The position numbers and the translations under genes are program-made. From the NCBI GenBank assembly GCA_025350465.1, contig JANXXU010000006.1:62001-126000 (forward strand): DNA of 64,000 nt. Reading direction: 5' to 3'. Below the pieces are notes generated by a model that made no database searches, was not told where the DNA came from, and worked only from the letters and a program-made list of their open reading frames with translations. The first letter of the stretch is position 1. Each line of letters starts with the position of its first letter. Shown piece after piece: positions 34,271 to 44,400 of the stretch. The stretch comes from Alphaproteobacteria bacterium. Lineage in GTDB: Bacteria; Pseudomonadota; Alphaproteobacteria; Micropepsales; Micropepsaceae.

Positions 34271-34333
34271 AGGGTGGGGTCTCATTCGCAATTCGCAACT
34301 GGCGTGCGTCTGCGAACAAGGCGGCACCCCGCC

Positions 34334-34358
34334 GCTGTAAATTTCGGTTATTTACAGC
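34334..34358. promoter_or_regulatory. Perfect 9-bp inverted repeat
   Basis: GCTGTAAAT and ATTTACAGC around a 7-nt centre TTCGGTT. AT-rich arms in GC-rich DNA suggest a protein-binding site; no U-tract follows, so a terminator is less likely. Partner unknown. Confidence 0.45.
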
Positions 34359-34406
34359 GAACAACAGCGGGCGCAGGTGCGAAGGCGCCCGGCGGTTTTC
34401 TCTTCT

Positions 34407-34435
34407 GAAGCGGGCGGGACGCCCGCGGTCCCAGG
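34407..34435. repeat. 65-bp palindromic repeat, half copy
   Basis: GAAGCGGGCGGGACGCCCGC followed by GGTCCCAGG matches the right half of the copy at 4599-4663. Lies 5 bp beyond the ferredoxin stop, again 3' of a gene. Confidence 0.7.
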
Positions 34436-34439
34436 CGGC

Positions 34440-34760
34440 CTAGTGTTGGCTCTTCGGCGTGCGCACGACGAGCCCGTCGAGCGCGTCCGACACCTTGATC
34501 TGGCAGGAGAGGCGGCTGTTCGACTCGAGCCCTTCGGCGAAGTCGAGCATCGTCTTCTCCATTTCCTGCATCGGCTCGAGCTTCTCCAGCCACGCCTTGT
34601 CCACATAGACGTGGCAGGTCGCGCAGGCGCAGGCGCCGCCGCAATCCGCGTCGATCCCCGGTATCAGGTTCTTGACCGCGCCCTCCATCACCGACATGCC
34701 GGTCTTGACCTCGACCACATGCTCTTTGCCGCTGAACTCGATGTACTTGATCTTGGCCAT
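34440..34760 (-). CDS. [2Fe-2S] ferredoxin, adrenodoxin type
   Basis: 106-aa electron carrier. The cluster ligands are in [16 protein letters not shown] plus a fourth Cys in RLSCQIKV, the vertebrate/ISC-type spacing. C-terminal LDGLVVRTP is typical. Expected to pass electrons from the reductase encoded immediately upstream (34809-36029), possibly to a P450 or to Fe-S assembly. ATG 34760 chosen over the adjacent ATG 34763 on ribosome-site spacing (AGGA). Confidence 0.93.
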   Translation of the reverse strand: MAKIKYIEFSGKEHVVEVKTGMSVMEGAVKNLIPGIDADCGGACACATCHVYVDKAWLEKLEPMQEMEKTMLDFAEGLESNSRLSCQIKVSDALDGLVVRTPKSQH

Positions 34761-34808
34761 CATTCGTCCTTGGAAGTCGCAAAGCGGTCGCGCATTGGGG
34801 GCAAAGCC

Positions 34809-36029
34809 TTAGCCCCCCATCTCTTTCATAGGAACGGCGCGGTCCGCAAGCCGTTCGGGCGCGACCTTCGCGCGCGCGGCGATCAGGCGGCGCCCCATCA
34901 TGTACTCGGGCGCGGCGTTGACGGCCTCCACCGCGACGATCGCCGCGGCGCGCAGGCGGAAAACGGCAAAGCTGCGCGCCGCCGGATCGCCGCGCAGCAC
35001 CAGCTGATCTTGCGGCCCCGAAAGCCCCGCGATCTGCAGCTTCAGATCGTATTGGTCCGACCAGAACCACGGCACCTCGGTATAGGGCTTCGGCTTGCCG
35101 CAAATCGCAGCCGCCGCGTGCTTCGCCTGGTCGATCGCGTTTTGCACCGACTCCAGCCGCGCACGGTTGGTCACGCTGTGCGCACACGGCAAGTCGGCGC
35201 AATCGCCGACGGCATAGATCTTGGGGTCGCTCGTGCGCGTGAACTCATCGACGACAATGCCGTTCGCGACCTTCAGTCCCGCGGCCTCGGCGAGCTCCAT
35301 GTTGGGCAAAATGCCGACGCCCGCGATCACGATATCGGCGGGCACGCGTCCCGCCGACGTCTCGACGACAAAGCTCGTGCCGTCGACCACGCCGATCTTA
35401 TCGACCCGCGTGCCCGTGTGAATGACGACGCCGGCCTTGCGATGCTCGGCTTCATAGAAGGCGGAGAGTTGCTCCGACACCGTGCGCGCCATGACGCGCG
35501 GCGCCATCTCCAGCACCGTGACGGTCAGCCCGCGCTTCTTCGCAACGGCCGCCACCTCAAGGCCGATATAGCCGGCGCCGATGATGACGAGCTTCACGCC
35601 CGGCTTGAGATAAGATTGCATCGCCTCGACATCGGCGATGCCGCGCAAATAACGAACGCCGGGCAGGTCCTCGCCGTTCGTCGTCAGATGCCGCACGCGC
35701 GACCCCGTCGCCAACACCAGCGCATCGTAGGCGATGCTGCGATTGTCGTGCGTCTCGACCCGGTGCAGTTCGCGATCGATGCGCGTGACCGTCGTGTCCA
35801 GGATCAACGTGCACTTGGCGTCGTCGTAAAATTCGCGCGGCTTGATGAACAACCGATCGAGCGCGAGTTCGCCGGCAAGGTAGGCCTTGGACAGCGGCGG
35901 GCGCTGGTACGGCAAATAAGGTTCGTCGCCGATCACCGTGATCGCCCCGGCGAAGCCCTCGGCTCGAAGGCTGGCGACGGTTTGGGCGGCCGCTTGGCCC
36001 GCGCCGACGATGACGACCGATTCGCTCAT
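34809..36029 (-). CDS. Ferredoxin reductase, FAD/NAD(P)-dependent
   Basis: 406-aa flavoprotein that moves electrons from NAD(P)H to a [2Fe-2S] ferredoxin. FAD motif VVIVGAGQAAAQTVASL (5-21), PYQRPPLSK, the second nucleotide motif LVIIGAGYIGLEVAAVA (about 147), the FAD site YAVGDCAD and the C-terminal reductase_C domain. I chose ATG 36029, directly at the FAD motif; the frame upstream overlaps tsaE in antisense. 48 bp from the ferredoxin gene, likely one operon; divergent from tsaE. Confidence 0.93.
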   Translation of the reverse strand: MSESVVIVGAGQAAAQTVASLRAEGFAGAITVIGDEPYLPYQRPPLSKAYLAGELALDRLFIKPREFYDDAKCTLILDTTVTRIDRELHRVETHDNRSIAYDALVLATGSRVRHLTTNGEDLPGVRYLRGIADVEAMQSYLKPGVKLVIIGAGYIGLEVAAVAKKRGLTVTVLEMAPRVMARTVSEQLSAFYEAEHRKAGVVIHTGTRVDKIGVVDGTSFVVETSAGRVPADIVIAGVGILPNMELAEAAGLKVANGIVVDEFTRTSDPKIYAVGDCADLPCAHSVTNRARLESVQNAIDQAKHAAAAICGKPKPYTEVPWFWSDQYDLKLQIAGLSGPQDQLVLRGDPAARSFAVFRLRAAAIVAVEAVNAAPEYMMGRRLIAARAKVAPERLADRAVPMKEMGG

Positions 36030-36116
36030 GCCTTGCCGTGGCGCCTTTCGCGGATTTGGCCGTTGCGTTAGCACGCTGGTTGCCCCGTGCAAAGCGCGCG
36101 GGTTACAAGGGCGCCG

Positions 36117-36614
36117 ATGATCGCTGCCATGGCCGATTCCCGCGCATCCAAGCCCCTGACGCTCGTCTTCGAAGACGAGGCGGCGACGGCGCGCTTCGCC
36201 CGGAAACTGGCGGCCGTGCTGACGAAGGGCGACGTGATCGCGCTCACCGGCGGCCTCGGCAGCGGCAAGACCGCGCTCGCCCGCGCCGTCATCCGCTCCT
36301 TCCTCCCCGACGAGGAAGTGCCGAGCCCGACCTTCACTTTGGTGCAGAGCTACGACACGCCGCACTTCGCGATTTGGCACGTCGATCTCTACCGTCTGAG
36401 TTCCGCCCGCGATGTCCGCGAACTGGGCCTCGACGACGCCCTCGACGCGAGCGTGCTCTTGATCGAATGGCCCGAACGCGCCGCCGCCTGGTTGCCCGCC
36501 GACCGCCTCGAAATCCGCCTCTCATTCGGCAAAACCGCAACCGCCCGAAAAGCAGAGCTGACCGGTCACGGCAATTGGGCCGGTCGCCTCGCCGCTCTTG
36601 AGGCAAGCGCATGA
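36117..36614 (+). CDS. tsaE: tRNA threonylcarbamoyladenosine biosynthesis ATPase TsaE
   Basis: ATPase that drives the TsaBD complex in making t6A37 of ANN-decoding tRNAs. About 165 aa. Walker A ALTGGLGSGKTALARAVI, then VPSPTFTLVQSY, HVDLYRL and LIEWPERA, all family signatures. ATG 36117 follows AAGGG; ATG 36129 and GTG 36087 are alternatives. The stop overlaps the amgK start by 4 bp. Confidence 0.94.
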   Translation: MIAAMADSRASKPLTLVFEDEAATARFARKLAAVLTKGDVIALTGGLGSGKTALARAVIRSFLPDEEVPSPTFTLVQSYDTPHFAIWHVDLYRLSSARDVRELGLDDALDASVLLIEWPERAAAWLPADRLEIRLSFGKTATARKAELTGHGNWAGRLAALEASA

Positions 36615-37732
36615 CCGCGGATCGTAAAGCGGCGATCGAAGCGTTCCTGCAAACGACCGGCTGGGCGCGGGCCGAGCGCCATCCGCTAGCTGGCGACGCC
36701 TCGACGCGCAGCTACCTCCGTTTGGCCGAGCGTGGGCACACCGCCATCCTGATGAATCAGCCGCGCGGCGCCGAGACGTCGTCCTGCCCACCCGACGCCA
36801 GCGAAGCTCAGCGTCGCGCCCTCGGCTACAACGCCGTCGCCCGTCTCGCCGGCCCCGACTGCCGCCCCTTCGCCGCGGTGGCCGCGCACTTACGCAAAAG
36901 CGGCCTCAGCGCCCCCGAGATCGTCGCCCACGATTACGATCAAGGCTTCCTTCTGATCGAAGATTTCGGCGACGGCCGCTTCGCCGATCTGATGGCCGGC
37001 GGCCGCGCCGAACAACCGTTCTACGAAAGCGCGATCGACGCACTGGTTCATCTCCACGCAGCGCCGGCGCCGTCGTCGCTGCCGGTCCCCGGCGGCGGCG
37101 CCGTCCCGCTTCTCGCCTACGACGCGGTCGCCATGGAAGCCGAGGTCGACCTGTTGGCGGAGTGGTTCTATCCCGCCGCCTCCGGTCGGCGCATGAGTGA
37201 CGATCAACGCGCCGCGTACCTCTCGCTCTGGCGCGCCGCGTTCGCGCACCTGGTTCACACGAAGCCCGTGCTCGTGCTGCGCGACTACCACGCCGAGAAT
37301 CTGATGTGGCTCGATCAGCGCACTGGAACAGCCCAGCCCGGTCTGCTCGATTTCCAAGACGCACTCGCCGGCTCGCCCGCCTATGACCTGATCTCGGTCT
37401 TGGAAGACGCGCGCCGCGACGTCGCGCCCGCGCTCGCCGAAACCATGACCGCGCGCTACATCGCCGCCCGCACAGCGCGCGACCCGGCCTTCGACGTGGA
37501 TGCGTTCAAGCTCGCCGCAGCACTCCTCGCCGCGCAGCGCAACACCAAGATCGTCGGCATCTTTTCGCGATTGTGGAAACGCGACGGCAAGCCGCGCTAC
37601 ACCAAATTCTTGCCGCGCATGTGGGGCTATCTGGAGCGCGATCTGCGCCACCCCGCACTCGCCGATTTGAGACAATGGTTCGACCGCTCTGTTCCGCCCG
37701 CCTGGCGCGGCACGCTCACGCTTGAGAGTTGA
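36611..37732 (+). CDS. amgK: Aminoglycoside phosphotransferase-family sugar kinase (AmgK type)
   Basis: 373-aa kinase of the APH fold. In Pseudomonas and relatives AmgK phosphorylates the anomeric position of MurNAc/GlcNAc for peptidoglycan recycling. The catalytic loop reads LRDYHAENLMW (Asp and Asn conserved, the usual His replaced by Arg) and the metal motif GLLDFQDAL. Coupling to murU downstream supports the recycling role over antibiotic resistance. Confidence 0.88.
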   Translation: MTADRKAAIEAFLQTTGWARAERHPLAGDASTRSYLRLAERGHTAILMNQPRGAETSSCPPDASEAQRRALGYNAVARLAGPDCRPFAAVAAHLRKSGLSAPEIVAHDYDQGFLLIEDFGDGRFADLMAGGRAEQPFYESAIDALVHLHAAPAPSSLPVPGGGAVPLLAYDAVAMEAEVDLLAEWFYPAASGRRMSDDQRAAYLSLWRAAFAHLVHTKPVLVLRDYHAENLMWLDQRTGTAQPGLLDFQDALAGSPAYDLISVLEDARRDVAPALAETMTARYIAARTARDPAFDVDAFKLAAALLAAQRNTKIVGIFSRLWKRDGKPRYTKFLPRMWGYLERDLRHPALADLRQWFDRSVPPAWRGTLTLES

Positions 37733-38460
37733 TGATGCCGAAATTTACGCGCGGAATGATCATGGCCGCCGGTCTCGGTGTGCGCATGCGGCCCCTGACC
37801 GACGACCGCCCCAAACCTTTGATCGAAGTCGGCGGGCGTACCTTGCTCGATCACGCGATCGATCGCTTCAAGGCGGTGGGCGTCAAGATGATCGTCGTCA
37901 ACGTGCACTACAAAGCCGACATGATCGTGGCGCATCTGAAGAAGCGCACCGATGTCGAAATCCGCATCCAGGACGAACGGCAAGAACTGCTCAATACCGG
38001 CGGTGCATTGAAGAAAGCCTTGCCGCATTTCGCAGGCGAGCCGTTCCTCACCTACAACAGCGACTCGATCTGGCTCGAGGGGATGGGCGCAAATCTCGAT
38101 CGCCTGACACAGCGCTGGAACGACGCCGAGATGGATTGTCTGATGCTGCTGGCGCCGACCTTCAGCGCCATCGGTTACGACGATCGCGGCGACTTCACGA
38201 TGGATGCGAACGGGCGCCTCGCGCGGCGCGAGCCTCAGCGTGTCGCGCCATTCGCTTGGCCGGGCGTGCAAATCATTCATCCGCGCCTGATCGAGAAGGG
38301 CAAGGGCGACGTGTTCTCAACGAACCAGCTCTGGGACGTCGCGATTGAAGCCGGGCGCCTCTACGGTCTGAGGCTCGAGGGCAAATGGATGCACATCGGC
38401 ACCCCGCAAGCGCGCGCCGAGGCGGAAGAATTTTTGCGCACACTGAGCACGGTCGCCTAA
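37732..38460 (+). CDS. murU: Nucleotidyltransferase (MurNAc-1-P uridylyltransferase type)
   Basis: Forms UDP-MurNAc from MurNAc-1-phosphate, bypassing de novo MurA/MurB (and so fosfomycin). 242 aa. Signature MAAGLGVRMRPLTDDRPKPL near the N-terminus, then TYNSDSIW with the metal-binding Asp, and WMHIGTPQ. ATG 37732 overlaps the amgK stop; ATG 37735 is equally possible. The substrate could also be another sugar-1-phosphate; the operon favours MurU. Confidence 0.88.
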   Translation: MMPKFTRGMIMAAGLGVRMRPLTDDRPKPLIEVGGRTLLDHAIDRFKAVGVKMIVVNVHYKADMIVAHLKKRTDVEIRIQDERQELLNTGGALKKALPHFAGEPFLTYNSDSIWLEGMGANLDRLTQRWNDAEMDCLMLLAPTFSAIGYDDRGDFTMDANGRLARREPQRVAPFAWPGVQIIHPRLIEKGKGDVFSTNQLWDVAIEAGRLYGLRLEGKWMHIGTPQARAEAEEFLRTLSTVA

Positions 38461-38471
38461 GCTAGCCGCCC

Positions 38472-41471
38472 ATGGCGCGGCCCCTCAATCTCTTCACGAT
38501 TCCGCCCGGCGCCGCGTTCGCCGATGAATTGGCGCGCGGCGCCCTGGCCCGCTGGGGCGATGAGCGCGATCCCCTCGCCATCTCGCGTCTTCTCATTCTT
38601 GTGCCGACACGCCGCGCCATCGGCGCCGTTAGCGACGCCTTCGCTCGCGTAAGGATCGGGGGCATTGCAGTCCTGCCGCGTATTCGCGCGCTGGGCGATT
38701 GGGACGACGAGCCCGACCTGGTCGGCGGTGACAGTGATTTCGTCGGTGAAGCCGCTCCCGATTTGCCGCCGCCGATCTCCGCTCTTCGCCGCGAGCTGTT
38801 GCTGACGGCCCTGATCCGTCGCTGGTCCGTTCGCGTGGAGGGAAGCGAAGGCGAGCGCTCGTACGGATCGCCGCCGGCTTTGGCCCTGGCGTTGGCGCGC
38901 GACCTCTCGCGCCTGCTTGATCAGGCCGCGGCCGAGGGCTTGGCGTGGGACCGATTGCAGGAGCTTGTCCCGGCTGAGCTTGCGACGCATTGGGACGTCA
39001 CTCTCAAATTCCTGAAGATCGTGACCGAAGCCTGGCCCGAAATGCTTGCGGGCGAACACGCCAGCGATGCCGTGGTTCATCGCGACACGGCGCTGCGCCG
39101 CGCGGCGGAGATCTGGAACGCAAATCCGCCGCCTTATCCAGTGGTCGCGGCCGGCTCGACCGGCAGCGTGCCCGCCACCGCGGTGTTGCTCAAGGCGATC
39201 GCCGGCTTGCCGCAAGGCGCAGTCGTGTTGCCCGGTATCGATCTTGCTACGTCGGACGACGAATGGAAGACGCTTGCGCCCGGTCATCCGCAGCACGGCA
39301 TGCGCGAACTGATCGCGAAGTTCGGCGCGACGCGCCGCGACGTAGAGCCATGGACGGATGCTCCGGGAAACGCGCCGCGCGCTGCGTTGTTGCGGCAGGC
39401 GCTGCGCCCCGCCGAAGCGACGGCCGAATGGCAAACTGCGATCGCCGATCAGAAGTCTGTTCTTATTGCCGGGCTCGCCGGACTGAAATCAGTGAGTGCA
39501 CGCACGCCGGCCGAGGAGGCGCAGGTGATTGCATTGGCCCTTCGCCGTGCGGCCGACGCGCCTGCCATGACTGCCGCACTTGTCACGCCGAACCGGTCTC
39601 TTGCTCGGCGCGTCGCAGCCGAATTGAAACGCTGGGATATCGACATTGACGATTCGGCCGGTATGCCGTTGTCAAAGAGCGTCCCGGGGCGGTTTCTGTC
39701 GTTGGTCGCCGAAGTTGCCGCCGAGCGGCTCGCGCCTGTACCGTTACTGGCGCTGCTGAAGCATCCGCTGACGACGCTGGGCTACGCCGATCGCAACGAC
39801 CTGCGCGCGCTCGCCGAGAATTTCGAATTCGAGGTGTTGCGCGGGCCACGACCATCGCCCGGTTTTGACGGCCTGCGTAGTGCCCTGTCGCAATGGCAAA
39901 CGGTCCGTTTCGGCGAACTCATCGACCGGCTCGAGGAATCGTTTGGAGATTTCGGCGCGGACGACATGCGTGGGGCGCTGCCGGTTGAAGTCGTGATCGA
40001 ACGACACAGAGCGGCTGTCGAACGCATCGCAACTGACACACGCGGAGACGTGGGCTCCCTGTGGGAGCACGAAGCCGGCCGCGTTGCTGCTGATTTGCTT
40101 ACCTCGCTCGCGACTGCGGCGCCGAATTGTGGCGTCGAATTGTCAGTCGCCGACTACGTCGATTTCGTTCGCACGGTCATGGACGCCGCATCCGTGCGCC
40201 CGCGCTTTGGGCGCCATCCGCGGCTGCACATTTGGGGACCGCTTGAAGCGCGCCTTCTGCAAGCGGATCTGACGATTTTAGGTGGCCTGAACGAAGGCGT
40301 TTGGCCGCCGTTGGCTGATCCTGGTCCCTGGCTCAATCGGCCGATGCGGGACGCGCTCGAGTTGAGCCAACCGGAGCGCCGCGTCGGCTTGTCGGCGCAT
40401 GATTTCGTTCAGGCCGCTGCTGGGGCGCGAACGTTGCTCACGCGCAGCGAAAAGGACGGAGGCACGCCGACCACGGCGTCGCGTTGGCTCACGCGCATCG
40501 CCATCGTGCTCGACGGTGCCGGTCTTGCCGATGAGTTCGTCGACGATGAGCTTATCGGCTTTGCACGGCGCATCGATCGTCCGCAGGTCGAGCGTCCGAT
40601 CACTCCGCCGCGTCCATGCCCGCCTTATGCGGCACGCCCGCGCGACCTTGCGGTGACCGACATCGAGCGATGGATTCGCGATCCCTACGCGCTCTACGCC
40701 CGCGCCATATTGAAGCTCAGGCCGCTCGATCCGCTCGACGATACCCCGACCGCAGCAGAACGCGGCATGGTTATTCACGGCGCGTTGGATCGTTTTGCGA
40801 AACAATTTCCGGGCGCACTGCCCGACGACGAGACGCCGTACGCAGCGTTGCTTGCGGCAGGACGCGAAGCGTTCGGCGAAATGCTGACACGCCCCGGCGT
40901 CGCAGCCTTCTGGTGGCCGCGCTTCGAGCGTATGGCGCGCTGGTTGATCGCCTTCGAGCGCAAGCGCCGTGCCGAAGGCGCGACCGTCACCAGCGAGGAG
41001 CTTGGCGCAATCGAGCTTGCCGGGCTCAACTTCAAACTGCGCGCCAGGGCTGATCGCGTTGACCTTTGGCCGGACGGTACGGCTTCGATCATCGACTACA
41101 AAACCGGACAGCCGCCCTCCGCAAAACAAGTCGTCACCAATCTCGCACCGCAAATTCCGCTCGAGGCTGCGATCGCGCTTGCAGGCGGATTCCCAAAATC
41201 CCGGCCGACGTCGATCCGAGAGCTACTGGTTGTCCATTTGAAGGGCGACACGATCGGCGGGCGGGCGATCCGGGTCGACGCGCCAGACGCGACGCCGGAC
41301 CAAATCGCCGCGAAGGCACGTGCCGGCTTGAGTCGTCTTGTCGCCGCCTATGACGACCCCACGATGCCGTACCTCGCGCGCCTGCGCGTCGTGCTTGAGC
41401 GCGTCGAGGGCGACTACGACCACCTTGCGCGCATCAAAGAATGGTCGTCGGGAGATGACAATGATTGGTGA
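38472..41471 (+). CDS. addB: Double-strand break repair protein AddB
   Basis: Subunit of the AddAB helicase-nuclease, the alphaproteobacterial counterpart of RecBCD. 999 aa: inactive helicase-like N-terminal and middle parts (LLILVPTRRAIGAV near 38, LHIWGPLEARLLQADLTILG near 585) and a C-terminal RecB-type nuclease with ADRVDLWPDGTASIIDYKTG carrying the D...DxK catalytic residues near 870. I do not see the four-Cys iron-sulfur staple of Bacillus AddB. Stop overlaps the addA start region by 11 bp. Confidence 0.94.
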   Translation: MARPLNLFTIPPGAAFADELARGALARWGDERDPLAISRLLILVPTRRAIGAVSDAFARVRIGGIAVLPRIRALGDWDDEPDLVGGDSDFVGEAAPDLPPPISALRRELLLTALIRRWSVRVEGSEGERSYGSPPALALALARDLSRLLDQAAAEGLAWDRLQELVPAELATHWDVTLKFLKIVTEAWPEMLAGEHASDAVVHRDTALRRAAEIWNANPPPYPVVAAGSTGSVPATAVLLKAIAGLPQGAVVLPGIDLATSDDEWKTLAPGHPQHGMRELIAKFGATRRDVEPWTDAPGNAPRAALLRQALRPAEATAEWQTAIADQKSVLIAGLAGLKSVSARTPAEEAQVIALALRRAADAPAMTAALVTPNRSLARRVAAELKRWDIDIDDSAGMPLSKSVPGRFLSLVAEVAAERLAPVPLLALLKHPLTTLGYADRNDLRALAENFEFEVLRGPRPSPGFDGLRSALSQWQTVRFGELIDRLEESFGDFGADDMRGALPVEVVIERHRAAVERIATDTRGDVGSLWEHEAGRVAADLLTSLATAAPNCGVELSVADYVDFVRTVMDAASVRPRFGRHPRLHIWGPLEARLLQADLTILGGLNEGVWPPLADPGPWLNRPMRDALELSQPERRVGLSAHDFVQAAAGARTLLTRSEKDGGTPTTASRWLTRIAIVLDGAGLADEFVDDELIGFARRIDRPQVERPITPPRPCPPYAARPRDLAVTDIERWIRDPYALYARAILKLRPLDPLDDTPTAAERGMVIHGALDRFAKQFPGALPDDETPYAALLAAGREAFGEMLTRPGVAAFWWPRFERMARWLIAFERKRRAEGATVTSEELGAIELAGLNFKLRARADRVDLWPDGTASIIDYKTGQPPSAKQVVTNLAPQIPLEAAIALAGGFPKSRPTSIRELLVVHLKGDTIGGRAIRVDAPDATPDQIAAKARAGLSRLVAAYDDPTMPYLARLRVVLERVEGDYDHLARIKEWSSGDDNDW

Positions 41472-44400
41472 CGCGATCCGCATTCAGCGCGTCGCCACCG
41501 ATCCGGAACACTCCGCATGGGTCGAAGCGAACGCTGGTTCCGGGAAGACTCACGTCCTCGTCGATCGAATCGCACGGTTGTTGCTGGACGGTTCGCCGCC
41601 CGATCGATTGCTCTGCCTGACGTTCACGCGCGCGGCCGCCGCTGAAATGACGGCGCGACTCTTCAAGCGTCTCGGGGCGTGGGCCTTGCAGGGCGAGGAA
41701 GCGCTGGCGGAAGATCTCGCGAGCCTCATCGGTGCTCCGGCCTCCGCCAAACTCCGGAATCGAGCGCGCCGGCTTTTCGCCGAAGCTCTCGAATCGCCGG
41801 GTGGATTGCGGATTCAAACGATCCACGCGTTCTGCGAACGCTTGCTCAAGCGCTTCCCGCTCGAAGCAGGCGTCGCGCCGCAATTCGCCGTGCTCGACGA
41901 CACGGTGATCAACGAGCTGTTGAGCGACGCACGCGATGATTTGCTGCGCCTCGCGCAGAACGACGAGGCGCTCGCCGAAGACATCTACGAGCTGACCGCG
42001 CACTCCGGCGAAGAGCGTTTCGACACCATGATGCGCGCGGTTGCGCGCGACCGCGGTGTACTGACGAAATTTCTGGATTCGAGGACGATCGGCCGTGCAG
42101 TCGAAGACATCTTCCATAAACTCGGTGCCCGCCCGGGTTCGACAAACGTCGAAATTTTCGAGGGTGCCTCCCGCTGTTTGTCGGCGACAATGGCTCAGCG
42201 CATCGCCGACGCCTATTCCAGGGGAGGCAAGACCGACTTGGAACGCGAACCGGCATTCCGCGCGTTCGCAGCGTCGCCCGGCGGAGAGACGTTCCGCGAT
42301 TTCGCCCCGCGGCTCCTCACCAAGGAAGGCGAAGTGAATGCAACGCTCGCCACCAAGAAGGTCATGGGCCTCGATCCCGAGGCGATGAGCGAATTGCCGA
42401 AGATTGCGGCGACCCTCTACCAGGCGAATATTGAGAGCAACGCGCTTTTCATCGCCGATCGGACCGCGCGTCTCGTGCGTGTCTCAAATCGGATGTTGCG
42501 GAATTTCGAGACCGCGAAGCGCCGTCGCGCCGCGCTCGACTATGACGACCTGATCGTTCACGTCCGCCGCCTCTTCGACAAGCCGGGCGCCGATTGGATT
42601 CTCTACAAGCTCGATGGCGGCATCGATCATATCTTGGTCGACGAGGCGCAGGATACGAGCCCGGTACAATGGGAAGTCATCATGCCCATCGCACAGGAGT
42701 TCTTCGCAGGTCGCGGCGCGGAGCGGAAATATCAAGCAGCCCGCCGCACGCTCTTCGCCGTAGGCGACGTCAAGCAGTCGATCATGTCGTTTCAAGGTGC
42801 GGATCCGGACGCCTTCGTACGCACCCACAGACTAGCTGAGGAGGCCGCGCGCGGCGCCCGGCTTGGCTTTGAGAACGTGACCCTCGACCGCTCGTTCCGT
42901 TCGGCGCCCCAAATACTGAAACTCGTCGACAGCGTGTTCGCGAATGCGAGCGCGCGAGAGGGGGTTACCTTCGAGCATGCGGTTGAACATATCCCCGTGC
43001 GCGACGACATTTCGGGCTTGGTCGAACTTTGGCCTGCGGTCCAGGCGTCGGAAGCACCGGAGCCGATCGCCTGGGACGCGCCGCGCGATCGCCCGACCGA
43101 CAGGCATCCGGCCGTCATCCTCGCCAGTTCGATCGCCGGCAAGATCGATCAATGGATCACCGGCGCTGAGGCAGTATTCGACTCATCCGCCAACGCGATG
43201 CGTAGGATGCATGCGGGCGACATCATGATCCTCGTGCGCCGCCGCGGCTTCTTTGCCGAGGAAATGATTCGTCAACTCAAGAAGCGCGCGATCCCTGTTG
43301 CTGGCGCCGACCGTCTGCAGCTGGTCTCCCACATCGCAATCAAGGATCTGATCGCGCTCGGCCGCTTTGCGTTGATGCCTCTCGACGACCTCAATCTCGC
43401 AGCCCTGTTGAAAAGCCCGTTTTGCGGACTCAGCGAACAGGCATTGTTCGAGCTTGCCTACAATCGCGGTAATGCGCCGCTGTGGGATCGTCTGCGCGCT
43501 CGCAGATCCGATATGGTATTCGCCTCGGCTGCGGAGTTTCTCGAAGCCGCCCGCAAAGAGGCCGACTACAAGCAGCCATTCGAATTCTACGCGCACATTT
43601 TAAGTGCGAGGGGCGGTTGGCGCCACGTGCTGGAACGCCTTGGCCTCGATGCAGCCGATCCCATCGACGAATTCATGAACGCGGCGCTCGAATTCGAGGT
43701 CGATCACACGCCCTCGCTCGAAGGCTTCTTGCATTGGATCGAAACGACGGAAGCCGAGATCAAGCGCGACCAGGATCGCACTGCCGGCGCTGTGCGCGTG
43801 ATGACGGTGCACGCGGCGAAGGGTCTGGAGGCGCCCATCGTTATCCTTCCCGACACCTGCACAACGCCCGAGAACGGTCGCCACGATCTCGAATTCCTCG
43901 ATGCCGACGGAATCCCGCTGTGGAAGATAGAGCCCAAGCGCGAAGTGCCCGCCCGTCTCGCCGCACGCGATGCGGCCAAGCGGCACCGCATGATGGAGTA
44001 TCGCCGGCTGCTCTATGTTGCGCTCACGCGACCGCGCGACCGCCTCTACGTCTGCGGCTACCAGACCAAACGCGGGCGCGAGGACGGCTGTTGGTACGAT
44101 CTGGTGCAAACGGCGATGAAAGAGTTGAGCGCAGCCGAGATCACAGACGGCGAGGTAACATGTCACCGCCTTGGTGCGGTGCCAGAGCCGAATACGTCTG
44201 CGGCGCCGAAAGCGCAGCGCTTGAACGAGCCGCTGCCGTTGTGGGTGCGCAGTACCGCGGCGCAGGAGCGTCTTATCCAACCTGTCAATCCTTCGGACGC
44301 CGTACGTTCTTCGCGCCCCGCCGCCGTAAGTGCATCGCGCAAGATCGAGATCGGCCCTGCGCTCGAGCGCGGTCGCGCAATTCATCGTTTGCTCGAAGTG

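Larger units (their letters stand above)
33971..34439. other. 469-bp gap with repeats, no gene
   Basis: No convincing reading frame. It holds the tandem AACGGC array (34177-34270), a perfect 9-bp inverted repeat (34334-34358) and a half copy of the 65-bp repeat (34407-34435). It marks the boundary between accessory and core DNA. Confidence 0.6.

Noticed and set aside
33755-34364. Minus-strand frames through the repeat array
   Set aside because: They exist only because the 11-mer lacks stops in some frames; no domain or ribosome site.
36087-36116. Upstream GTG start for tsaE
   Set aside because: Would add ten residues with no family similarity; the ATG at 36117 has a proper ribosome site.
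36611-37732. Aminoglycoside resistance gene
   Set aside because: APH fold is shared, but coupling to murU and tsaE is the standard peptidoglycan-recycling context.
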